Shown here in pieces: positions 8,129 through 15,528 of a stretch of DNA of 64,000 nt. Made by a program: the position numbers and the translations under genes. Each line of letters opens with the position of its first letter. Position 1 is the first letter of the stretch. This DNA comes from Alteraurantiacibacter aquimixticola (GTDB taxonomy: Bacteria > Pseudomonadota > Alphaproteobacteria > Sphingomonadales > Sphingomonadaceae), in assembly GCF_004965515.1 (NCBI RefSeq), contig NZ_SSHH01000001.1, positions 499,280 to 563,279 on the forward strand. Direction: 5' to 3'. The notes under the pieces are model-generated. The model saw only the letters and a list, made by a program, of their open reading frames with translations. It did no database searches and had not been told where the DNA came from.

Positions 8129-9553
8129 ATGGCTGGTTGGAGCGTCCTTGAGTGGTTGGCGCTGATTGAGCGTGAACTACTTCTTTTCGCCGGCATCTTC
8201 TTTTTGATCGGTGCGATCGACGAATTCTTGATGGATGGATTGTGGGGCTGGATGAAACTGGCCGACAGGAAACCGCGCCAGAATTTGCGGCGCGCGGATA
8301 TGCGCGTGCGCGAATTGTCGGGCATGGCTGCCGTCTTCATCCCGGCCTGGCAGGAAGACAAGGTGATCGGCCACACCATCGCCCATGCGCTCGACGCCTG
8401 GGCGCATCGCCAGTTCGTGCTCTATGTCGGCTGTTACCGGAACGACATGTGCACGCTGGAAGCGGCGATGAAGGCAGCCGGCGCGGATCGCCGGGTGCGG
8501 CTGGTGGTGCATGACTGCAACGGCCCTTCGACCAAGGCGGACTGCCTCAACCGGCTCTACCGGGCGATGGCAACCGACGAGCTGCGCATGGGCGAACGCT
8601 ATCGCATGGTGCTGCTGCACGATGCGGAGGACCTGGTCGATCCGGCGGAGCTGGGCCTGATGGACAAGGCGATCGAGCATGCCGAATTCGTGCAGATTCC
8701 CGTCCTGCCCCTGCCGCAGCGCGAATCGCGTTGGATCGGCAGCCATTATTGCGAGGAATTTGCCGAGGCGCATGCCAAGTCCATGGTCGTGCGCAACTGG
8801 CTCGATACCTGCCTGCCAGCGGCGGGTGTGGGCTGCGCGCTCAATCGCGAGATGCTGGCCAAAATGGCCAAGATGCATGGTGATGGCCTGCCATTCTCCA
8901 TCCAGTCGCTGACCGAGGATTACGAGCTGGGCATGCGGGTCAAGGCGGTCGGCGGCCGCAGCCGCTTCCTGCGCGTGCGTGACGAGGACGGGACGCTCGT
9001 CGCCACGCGCGCCTATTTCCCTTCCGAACTGGGCGAGGCAGTGCGGCAGAAGGCGCGCTGGGTCCACGGTATCGGCCTCCAGGGTTGGGAAAGGCTGGGC
9101 TGGGAAGGGGGGCTCGCCGAACGCTGGATGCGCCTGCGCGACCGTCGCGGGCCGCTGGCGGCTCTGGTGCTGGCCTGCGGATACGCCTTCTTCCTGCTGG
9201 CGGGCGCGTTTTACCTGCTGGGCGAGCTTGGTATCGACCGGCCGTGGAAAGCCGATCCGCTGCTTGCCTGGATCATCGGCGCAAACCTTGCCAGCTTCGC
9301 CTGGCGCGCATTGATGCGCTTCGGCTTCACCGCCCGCGAATATGGCATCGCCGAAGGGCTGCTGGCTGTGCTGCGCATACCGGTCGCCAATGTCATCGCG
9401 ATCATGTCCGGCCGCCGCGCGCTGATGGCCTATCTGCGCACCCTGCGCGGCGCTGCGCCGAAGTGGGAGAAGACCGTGCATGACCGGCATCCCGCCGGCG
9501 TCGTCACCCTGCTGGCAGAAAGCAGCCAGCCCGTTACGGCGCAGCGGGCATGA
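8129..9553 (+). CDS. NfrB-like membrane glycosyltransferase, 474 aa
   Basis: Family 2-type glycosyltransferase embedded in the inner membrane. It has an N-terminal membrane segment (residues about 12-35), a catalytic domain with the acidic motifs LHDAEDLVDP and LTEDYELGMR and a product-site QKARWVHGIGLQGW, then several C-terminal membrane segments. This fits the NfrB (phage N4 adsorption protein B) branch, which in E. coli makes a secreted polysaccharide. It is shorter than E. coli NfrB, and I see no room for the C-terminal MshEN c-di-GMP-binding domain. It overlaps the next gene by 4 bases, so the two are likely co-translated. Product unknown. Confidence 0.8.
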   Translation: MAGWSVLEWLALIERELLLFAGIFFLIGAIDEFLMDGLWGWMKLADRKPRQNLRRADMRVRELSGMAAVFIPAWQEDKVIGHTIAHALDAWAHRQFVLYVGCYRNDMCTLEAAMKAAGADRRVRLVVHDCNGPSTKADCLNRLYRAMATDELRMGERYRMVLLHDAEDLVDPAELGLMDKAIEHAEFVQIPVLPLPQRESRWIGSHYCEEFAEAHAKSMVVRNWLDTCLPAAGVGCALNREMLAKMAKMHGDGLPFSIQSLTEDYELGMRVKAVGGRSRFLRVRDEDGTLVATRAYFPSELGEAVRQKARWVHGIGLQGWERLGWEGGLAERWMRLRDRRGPLAALVLACGYAFFLLAGAFYLLGELGIDRPWKADPLLAWIIGANLASFAWRALMRFGFTAREYGIAEGLLAVLRIPVANVIAIMSGRRALMAYLRTLRGAAPKWEKTVHDRHPAGVVTLLAESSQPVTAQRA

Positions 9554-10779
9554 GCCGGGACCCGCAGAGCAGGGCCGCGCGACGCGGACAGCCGGTGCTG
9601 ATGCTGGTGCTCCTCGTGCTGGGCTGGGCAAGCCTGCGCGCGGCCACCTGGGCCTCGCCCCTACCCGCGGATGGCAGCTACGGGCGCATGGCCGGAATGC
9701 TGGTAGCCGTCGAGGAGGAAGCTGCTCGGGAAAGCCAGCGCCGCTCGCCGTCGCCGCCTGTAGCTACAACTGAAGCGCCCGAGGTGCCGTTCGACCTCTT
9801 CTCTCCCGTCGCGCCGAGCTGGAGCGATCCGGCGCTGACGCAAATGCCCCCCGGCCACAGCGATAGAGGTGATTCGAGCCTCGCAGGCCGACAGGTTTCC
9901 GAAGCCAGCCTTCCGGCATCGCCGCGCATGGCAGCAGGCCATGCGCTGCTGATGGCGGCGGGCTTGTCGCAGATGGAAGTACCGCCGCAAATCGCCGCCC
10001 TCTATCGCGAGGCCGAATTGCGGCGCCAGCAGCTTGCCGAGGCCGAGGCCAATCCGCTGCTTGCCGCTGCCAGCGTGCCCGATGCGGCACCCTATGGCGT
10101 CGCGCTTCCCACGCCATCCGCCAATCGCCGCAGCCGTTGGTCCGCCGATGGCTGGCTCTTGTGGCGCGAGGATACGACGACGCCCTTCACCTCCGGCCGC
10201 CCGTCCTATGGCCGTAGCCAGCTGGGCGCGGTGGTCCGATACGAGCTGGCGCCGTCCAATGGCCGCCGCCCGCAAGCCTATGTTCGCGGTTCGGCAGCGC
10301 TCAACGGGGCGAGCGAGCGCGAAGTGGCTGCCGGCCTCTCCGCCCGCCCGCTGGCGCGCATCCCGATCCGCGTAGCCGCCGAAGCCCGGCTGAGCGATCG
10401 TCCCGAAAGCCGCGAAGTGCGCCCTGCCGCCTACACGGTGACCGAATTGCCGCCGGTGAATCTGCCGCTGGGCCTGCGCGGAGAGGCTTATGCCCAGGCA
10501 GGCTATGTCGGCGGCGATTACGCCACGCCCTTTGCCGACGGGCAGGCGCGTGTGGATCGCAGCTTCGCCTCCACCGATGACTTCGACCTGCGCGCCGGCG
10601 GCGCCGTCTGGGGCGGGGCACAGGAGGATGGCGAGCGGCTCGATGTCGGGCCCAGTGCCTCGGTCACCTTCCGCCTGGGCGGCACGCGCGGGCGCGTGGC
10701 GGCCGATTACCGCTTCCGCGTGGCCGGCAATGCAGAGCCGGCTAGTGGCCCTGCGCTCACACTATCCGCCGGATTTTAG
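9550..10779 (+). CDS. Probable outer-membrane barrel protein partnered with NfrB-like transferase, 409 aa
   Basis: Unnamed protein coupled to the glycosyltransferase by an ATGA overlap. Residues 13-30 form a signal or anchor segment (PVLMLVLLVLGWASL). Residues about 55-190 are Pro/Ala/Glu-rich and probably disordered or helical. The last 200 residues look like antiparallel beta strands of a barrel (WSADGWLLWRE, AYAQAGYVGGDYATPFADG, WGGAQEDGERLDVGPSASVTFRLGG) and end in Phe, as outer-membrane barrels do. It resembles the C-terminal domain of NfrA, which works with NfrB. An export channel for the polymer made by its neighbour is an inference from position and fold. Confidence 0.6.
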   Translation: MSRDPQSRAARRGQPVLMLVLLVLGWASLRAATWASPLPADGSYGRMAGMLVAVEEEAARESQRRSPSPPVATTEAPEVPFDLFSPVAPSWSDPALTQMPPGHSDRGDSSLAGRQVSEASLPASPRMAAGHALLMAAGLSQMEVPPQIAALYREAELRRQQLAEAEANPLLAAASVPDAAPYGVALPTPSANRRSRWSADGWLLWREDTTTPFTSGRPSYGRSQLGAVVRYELAPSNGRRPQAYVRGSAALNGASEREVAAGLSARPLARIPIRVAAEARLSDRPESREVRPAAYTVTELPPVNLPLGLRGEAYAQAGYVGGDYATPFADGQARVDRSFASTDDFDLRAGGAVWGGAQEDGERLDVGPSASVTFRLGGTRGRVAADYRFRVAGNAEPASGPALTLSAGF

Positions 10780-10833
10780 GCACAGCCCACCATTCACCTT
10801 CTATCAGGGCGCTCCATGGTTTAGCGGGGAACC

Positions 10834-11745
10834 ATGGATGTCTATCTCCCCATCGCCAATCTGGCAGTGAACGGTCTGGTGATCGTCCTGCTTGGCGGTG
10901 CCACGGGGATTTTGTCGGGCATTTTCGGCGTCGGCGGCGGGTTTCTGACCACGCCGCTCCTGATCTTCTACGGCATCCCGCCCACGGTCGCTGCCGCTTC
11001 GGCGGCCACGCAGGTCACCGGCGCCAGCGTTTCCGGGGTGATCGCGCAGGGCAAGCGCAATGGCGTGGATTACCAGATGGGCGGCGTTACGGTTGCCGGC
11101 GGGCTGCTGGGCGCGATCCTGGGTGCGCTAATCTTCAACCTGCTCGAAGCGCTTGGCCAGATCGATGTCTTCATCAACATCCTCTACGTCGTGCTGCTGG
11201 GCGTGATCGGCGGCATGATGGGGCTGGAGAGCATCCAGGCGCTCTATCGCAAGCCGCAGGAAAAGCGTCGCGCGGCCAAGCGCCGTCACCACCCGATGGT
11301 GGCTAGCCTGCCGATGCGCTGGCGCTTCTATCGCTCGGGCCTCTACATCTCCCCGCTCGCACCGCTGCTGCTGGGCATGGTCGTTGGCATCCTGACCATG
11401 CTGATGGGCGTGGGCGGCGGCTTCATCATGGTGCCTGCCATGCTCTACATTTTGGGCATGAGCGCGAATGTCGTGGTCGGTACGTCGCTGTTCAACATCC
11501 TCTTCGTGACGATGATGACCACCATGGTCCATGCGCTGACCACGCAGGCGGTGGACATCGTGCTGGCGGGCCTGCTGCTGATCGGATCGGTCTCCGGCGC
11601 GCAGATCGGCACGCGCATCGCCACCACGGTGAAGCCCGAATACCTCCGCCTGATGCTGTCCGCGATCGTGCTGGCAGTGGCGCTGGTCATGCTCTGGCGG
11701 CTGGGTGTCGTTCCGGAGGAAGTGTACACGGTGGCGCCGCTATGA
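10834..11745 (+). CDS. TauE/SafE family sulfite exporter-like permease, 303 aa
   Basis: Polytopic inner-membrane protein of the TauE/SafE (DUF81) family, exporters or channels for organosulfonates, sulfite and similar anions. The internal duplication typical of the family is visible: GILSGIFGVGGGFLTTPLLIFYGI near residue 25 and GILTMLMGVGGGFIMVPAMLYILG near residue 185. A soluble basic loop (RKPQEKRRAAKRRHH) links the halves. The start ATG has GGGGA upstream. It overlaps the downstream TIGR02186 gene by 4 bases; the two families are often found together. Substrate not determined. Confidence 0.88.
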   Translation: MDVYLPIANLAVNGLVIVLLGGATGILSGIFGVGGGFLTTPLLIFYGIPPTVAAASAATQVTGASVSGVIAQGKRNGVDYQMGGVTVAGGLLGAILGALIFNLLEALGQIDVFINILYVVLLGVIGGMMGLESIQALYRKPQEKRRAAKRRHHPMVASLPMRWRFYRSGLYISPLAPLLLGMVVGILTMLMGVGGGFIMVPAMLYILGMSANVVVGTSLFNILFVTMMTTMVHALTTQAVDIVLAGLLLIGSVSGAQIGTRIATTVKPEYLRLMLSAIVLAVALVMLWRLGVVPEEVYTVAPL

Positions 11746-12518
11746 TGCGTGTGTTGTGCCTTGCCGTGGCGGCCATGATCGCAGCATTGGCGCAGCCGGT
11801 GCAGGCACAGGGGCGCGACGCGATCCTGGTGGGCGAAGTCAGCCAGCACGAGGTGCTGGTGCGGCAAGGCTTCACCGGCACGCAATTACTGCTCTACGGA
11901 GCGATCATCGATCCGGCGAGCCGCCGTTCGGACGGCGATTACGACATCGTCGTGATCCTGCGCGGCCCGACAGAGGCGATCCAGATCCGCGAGAAGCAGC
12001 GTTTCGCAGGCATCTGGATCAATGCTGAGAATACCAGCTTCCGCTCGGTCCCTTCCTTCTATGCGCTCGCCAGTTCCGCGCCGGTTCGGAGCATGGTCGA
12101 CCAGCGGACGGCAGCGATTTACGAATTCGGGCTCGATTACCTGCAGCTCTCGCCCACCGGATCGATCGACCAGGAGCAGTATGACCGCTTCACGCTGGGC
12201 CTTGTCGACCTGCGCCAGCGCATGGGCCTGTTCCAGCAGAATGAAGGCGGGGTGAGCATTACCGAGGACGTGCTCTACCAGGCGCGGATCGATTTGCCGT
12301 CCAACGTCGTGGTCGGCCGCTATGTGGCGGAAACCTTTGCCATTCGCGATGGCCGGGTGATCGCTTCCGCCAGCTCCGAGGTGCAGGTCCGCAAGGAGGG
12401 GTTTGACCGCGTGGTGGCCGAACAAAGCCAGCGCAATGCCTTCGCCTATGGCCTGCTCGCGGTCGCCCTCTCGGTATTCATGGGCTGGGCGGCAGGACGG
12501 CTTTTCGCGCTCGTCTGA
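11742..12518 (+). CDS. TIGR02186 family membrane protein, 258 aa
   Basis: Conserved protein with an N-terminal signal peptide (LAVAAMIAALAQPVQAQG, cleavage near residue 23), a periplasmic beta-rich domain (VGEVSQHEVLVRQGFTG, LLLYGAIIDPASR, IVVILRGPTEAI) and one C-terminal membrane anchor (FAYGLLAVALSVFMGWAAGRLF). It matches the pattern of TIGR02186 proteins, which are usually encoded next to TauE/SafE exporters as here. Its role is unknown. The ATG overlap with the exporter indicates a shared operon and possibly a shared complex. Confidence 0.8.
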   Translation: MMRVLCLAVAAMIAALAQPVQAQGRDAILVGEVSQHEVLVRQGFTGTQLLLYGAIIDPASRRSDGDYDIVVILRGPTEAIQIREKQRFAGIWINAENTSFRSVPSFYALASSAPVRSMVDQRTAAIYEFGLDYLQLSPTGSIDQEQYDRFTLGLVDLRQRMGLFQQNEGGVSITEDVLYQARIDLPSNVVVGRYVAETFAIRDGRVIASASSEVQVRKEGFDRVVAEQSQRNAFAYGLLAVALSVFMGWAAGRLFALV

Positions 12519-12581
12519 CCTTGCCGGGATAATCGATGGTTTGCGCACGCGATTGACGCGATCTTAACCCCGTTTGCCTAT

Positions 12582-12613
12582 TCGCAAGGGCAGGATAACT
12601 GCCAATATTGCGA
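12582..12613 (+). promoter_or_regulatory. Nested hairpin in the leader of the HerA-like gene
   Basis: An outer repeat TCGCAA/TTGCGA encloses an inner repeat GGCAG-N5-CTGCC just before the ATG at 12622. A weak promoter-like pair lies upstream: TTGACG at 12553 and a poor -10 near 12576. The hairpin occupies the usual place of a ribosome binding site, so it could affect translation. Function is inferred from position only. Confidence 0.35.
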
Positions 12614-12621
12614 GCACATTC

Positions 12622-14460
12622 ATGACCGATATGTCGAGGCCGCCGTTCCCCGAATCCAAGCCGCTTGCAGCTGGCGGTGCGCCTGCATCGCCGCAGCGGC
12701 CGCAAGCGCAGGGCGCTGCGCCGGGACAAGCTCCCCTCGCGCCGCAGGGACAGGCCCTGAATCCGGCACCGGCTCCCGCTCGCCCGGCAGCACAGCCGCC
12801 AGCAGGGGCTCAGACACTCGACCGTCCCGCCGCTACGGTGAGCGAGGTGTCGGACAATGCCATGCAGCCGATCGGCATGGTGATCGAGATCGCCGGCTCT
12901 GGCTCGCAGGTCGCGCTCGACATGCAGCGCCTCAACGAATGCTCCGACGATCAGGATCCCTCGATCGCGTTGGCCGGACAGGTCGGCAGCCAGGTCAAGA
13001 TTCGTACCCGTGACGGCTGGCTGCTCGCCAGCGTGCGCAACCAGCGCCAGGACCGCCGCGGCGACGGCAAGTCCGTTATCGCCAATGTCGACTTCATGGG
13101 CGAGGGCGTGGAAGAGAAGCTGACCGGCAAGATCCACGGTTTCCGCCGCGGTGTGACGCGTTATCCGATTCCCGGCTCGCTGATCTTCCCCGCGACCACT
13201 GACGATCTTCGCCAGATCTACGCCAGCGATGGCCGCAGCGCGATCCAGATCGGCACCGTCTATCCCACCAGCGACATCCGCGCGGGTATCTATATCGATG
13301 CCATGCTGGGCAAGCACTTCGCGCTGCTGGGCTCCACCGGTACCGGTAAGTCGACCAGCGCCTCGCTGATCCTTCACCGCATATGCCAGGCGGCACCGCA
13401 GGGCCATATCGTGATGATCGACCCTCACGGCGAGTACTCTGCTGCCTTCCGCCAGACGGGCCAGATTTTCGACGTCTCCAACCTGCAGATGCCCTATTGG
13501 CTGCTCAATTTCGAGGAGCATTGCGAGGTGCTGCTGCGCTCTTCCGGTAACGACTTGCAGGAAGACAAGGACATCCTCGCCAAGTGCCTGCTCTATGCGC
13601 GCGGCAAGAACCGGCTGGCGGAAAAGATGGGCAAGATCACTGTCGATTCGCCGATCCCCTATCTCCTGTCCGACCTGACCAACATGCTGCAGGACGAGAT
13701 GGGCAAGCTGGACAAGGCGACCACCACCGCGCCCTATATGCGCATCAAGACCAAGATCGATGAACTGAAGGCCGATCCGCGCTACCAGTTCATGTTCTCC
13801 GGCATGCTGGTGGGCGATACGATGGCGGACTTCATCGGCAAGGTCTTCCGCATGCCCGGCGGCGGCCGTCCGATCTCGATCATCGACGTGTCGGGCGTGC
13901 CGTCCGACATCACCAGCACCGTGGTCGCCGTGCTCAGCCGCATGGTCTTCGACTTCGCCATCTGGGGGCGTCAGGAGAAGACACGCCCGATCCTGCTGGT
14001 CTGCGAAGAGGCGCACCGTTACGTGCCGAACGAGAAGAACGCCGACGGCTCCTCCGTCGGCCGCATCCTCAGCCGTATCGCGAAGGAGGGCCGTAAATAC
14101 GGTATCTCGCTGGGCCTGATCACGCAGCGCCCGTCCGACTTGGCCGAGGGCGTGCTGTCGCAATGCGGCACGATCATCTCCATGCGTCTCAACAACGACC
14201 GCGATCAGGACTTCGTGCGAGCGGCGATGCCCGAAGGTGCGCGCGGCTTCCTCGATTCCATCCCGGCCCTGCGCAACCGCGAATGCATCATCTGCGGCGA
14301 GGGTGTATCGATCCCCATCCGCGTCAACTTCGACAACCTCGAAGAGTCCAAGCGCCCGGCCTCCGAAGACCCGAGCTTCGTGGATTTGTGGAGCGAGGAA
14401 GGCGGCGAAGAGGAGCAGGTCGAACGCGTCGTCCAGCGCTGGCGTACCCAAGGCAGCTAA
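12622..14460 (+). CDS. HerA-like (DUF87) ATPase, about 612 aa
   Basis: Hexameric-translocase type P-loop ATPase of the HerA/FtsK superfamily. The first 70 or so residues are Pro/Ala/Gln-rich and probably disordered. A HAS-barrel-like region follows (MQPIGMVIEIAGSGSQV), then the Walker A motif GSTGTGKST near residue 236, MIDPHGEYSAAF, and the Walker B motif LLVCEEAHRYVP near 457. Motifs SRIAKEGRKYGISLGLITQRP and CGTIISMRLNN are sensor and arginine-finger regions. HerA usually works with the nuclease NurA in DNA end processing, but no nurA-like gene is adjacent. The frame extends to a TTG at 12574; the ATG at 12622 is preferred. Cellular role here is uncertain. Confidence 0.85.
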   Translation: MTDMSRPPFPESKPLAAGGAPASPQRPQAQGAAPGQAPLAPQGQALNPAPAPARPAAQPPAGAQTLDRPAATVSEVSDNAMQPIGMVIEIAGSGSQVALDMQRLNECSDDQDPSIALAGQVGSQVKIRTRDGWLLASVRNQRQDRRGDGKSVIANVDFMGEGVEEKLTGKIHGFRRGVTRYPIPGSLIFPATTDDLRQIYASDGRSAIQIGTVYPTSDIRAGIYIDAMLGKHFALLGSTGTGKSTSASLILHRICQAAPQGHIVMIDPHGEYSAAFRQTGQIFDVSNLQMPYWLLNFEEHCEVLLRSSGNDLQEDKDILAKCLLYARGKNRLAEKMGKITVDSPIPYLLSDLTNMLQDEMGKLDKATTTAPYMRIKTKIDELKADPRYQFMFSGMLVGDTMADFIGKVFRMPGGGRPISIIDVSGVPSDITSTVVAVLSRMVFDFAIWGRQEKTRPILLVCEEAHRYVPNEKNADGSSVGRILSRIAKEGRKYGISLGLITQRPSDLAEGVLSQCGTIISMRLNNDRDQDFVRAAMPEGARGFLDSIPALRNRECIICGEGVSIPIRVNFDNLEESKRPASEDPSFVDLWSEEGGEEEQVERVVQRWRTQGS

Positions 14461-14474
14461 GGCCTTTTGTGGTC

Positions 14475-14497
14475 GCGCAGGCGCATCCGCGCCTGCG
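14475..14497. terminator. Hairpin downstream of the HerA-like gene
   Basis: A 9-bp perfect stem CGCAGGCGC/GCGCCTGCG with a 4-base loop lies 15 bases after the HerA-like stop. No T-run follows it, so it is a weak candidate for rho-independent termination. The remaining bases to queE (14498-14598) are GC-rich and hold nothing else that I recognise. Confidence 0.35.
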
Positions 14498-14598
14498 TCC
14501 TCGGGGGTGTTCCCTCCGCTCCGCTGCGGGGCCCCTGCGGGCGGCCGGTCGGCCTTGCGGCTTGCTGGGCGCAAGCCGTTGCCGCGAGGCGCCTCCCG

Positions 14599-15333
14599 TC
14601 ACGTTCCTCTGGTATCCCCGAACAGGTGGATGTGCAGGCGGTCGCTGAGGCGCAGGCCGTGCTCCATGCATAGGGGGGCGAGCCATGCCTCGCGTGTCCG
14701 CAGCGTTTCGCTGTCGGTACCCTCAGGCATCAGGTAGATGCGCGAGGAGGGGATGTGGTGCCTCTCGCGCAGTGCCAGCACTTCGTCCACATCACCCGGC
14801 TCGGCGATCACGAATTTGAGGAAGGCGCGCGGCTCGCTCGCCCAATGGTCAAGCATTTCGGGGATCAGCGCCAGTTCGGGCGGATTGCCGCTATGCGCGA
14901 GCTTGGGGCTGACATTGTACTGGTCCACCAGCACGTCCAGCCGGGCGGGCGGCTTCACCGTGCCGTTCGTCTCGATCTCGACGCTGACATCCGGCAGGTG
15001 CGCCAGCATGTCGGCCAGCTTGCCCGCCTGCAGCAGCGGCTCGCCGCCGGTGATGACGAGGCGATCCTGCCCCAGCGCGGCGATGCGCGCGGCCACATCC
15101 TCCACTTCCATGGTCAGCTGGTTGGCCTTGCGCTCGTAGGTCTCGCCATCGCGATGCGGGCGATTGTCGCCTTCGAAGTGCCAGGTGTAGGCGGTGTCGC
15201 ACCAGACGCAGGCAAGGTTGCAGCGCGACAGGCGCAGGAAGGCGACCGGCCGCCCGACGCTCGGCCCTTCGCCCTGTACGGAGGCGAAGATTTCCGGCTC
15301 CCCCGGCGCTTGGGTGGCGAGTGTCAGCGGCAC
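14599..15333 (-). CDS. queE: 7-carboxy-7-deazaguanine synthase QueE, 244 aa
   Basis: Radical SAM enzyme that converts 6-carboxytetrahydropterin to 7-carboxy-7-deazaguanine in the queuosine (preQ0) pathway. The N-terminal substrate loop EIFASVQGEGPSVGRPVAFLRLSRC is followed by a CxxxCxxC cluster motif at Cys38, Cys42 and Cys45, and by the glycine motif ITGGEPLL. The start is GTG; no better in-frame ATG is near, and family members begin at a similar distance from EIFASVQGEG. No other que gene is in the window. It lies downstream of valS on the same strand but is separated by about 195 bases containing repeats. Confidence 0.93.
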   Translation of the reverse strand: MPLTLATQAPGEPEIFASVQGEGPSVGRPVAFLRLSRCNLACVWCDTAYTWHFEGDNRPHRDGETYERKANQLTMEVEDVAARIAALGQDRLVITGGEPLLQAGKLADMLAHLPDVSVEIETNGTVKPPARLDVLVDQYNVSPKLAHSGNPPELALIPEMLDHWASEPRAFLKFVIAEPGDVDEVLALRERHHIPSSRIYLMPEGTDSETLRTREAWLAPLCMEHGLRLSDRLHIHLFGDTRGT

Positions 15334-15356
15334 GCCGTCACCCAGGGCGAAATTGA

Positions 15357-15441
15357 CGAAGTTGACAGTGTGTCGCCCCTGCGAGAACCGCCCAAGTCAC
15401 TGAAATTCAGTGCAATCATGACGGCAAGCGAAGTTGACAGT
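15357..15441. repeat. 13-base direct repeat and a small palindrome upstream of queE
   Basis: CGAAGTTGACAGT occurs at 15357-15369 and again at 15429-15441. Between them lies the perfect inverted repeat CACTGAA-A-TTCAGTG (15398-15412). Both sit in the noncoding spacer between valS and queE, where a queE promoter or regulator site would be expected. No binding factor can be named. Confidence 0.4.
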
Positions 15442-15456
15442 CTGGCGGATGCAAAT

Positions 15457-15520
15457 GCGATTTCCTGTTGGACCGGATCATGCTTGCAGCATGGCACAAA
15501 CCGGACCTGTAGGAAATCGC
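15457..15520. repeat. 64-base imperfect inverted repeat between queE and valS
   Basis: The ends form a perfect 10-bp pair, GCGATTTCCT and AGGAAATCGC. Further pairing (CCGG with CCGG, and CATGC with GCATG) continues inward with small bulges to a short loop. It lies just downstream of the valS stop (15529). There is no T-run on either side, so a simple terminator is unlikely. It may be a dispersed palindromic element or a structured RNA end. Confidence 0.45.
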
Positions 15521-15528
15521 AGCGCGTA

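Noticed and set aside
8177-9631. 484-aa antisense frame over the NfrB-like gene
   Set aside because: Opposite a glycosyltransferase with GT2 motifs; translation is His/Gln/Arg-rich with no domain.
12622-14460. HerA-like gene as part of a phage defence system
   Set aside because: No SIR2, DUF4297 or nuclease partner gene is adjacent, so a defence call is not supported.
12478-14574. 698-aa open frame antisense to the HerA-like gene
   Set aside because: It lies opposite a gene with clear P-loop and Walker B motifs. Its translation is a His/Arg/Ala-rich mix without motifs, as expected from GC-rich codon bias on the other strand.
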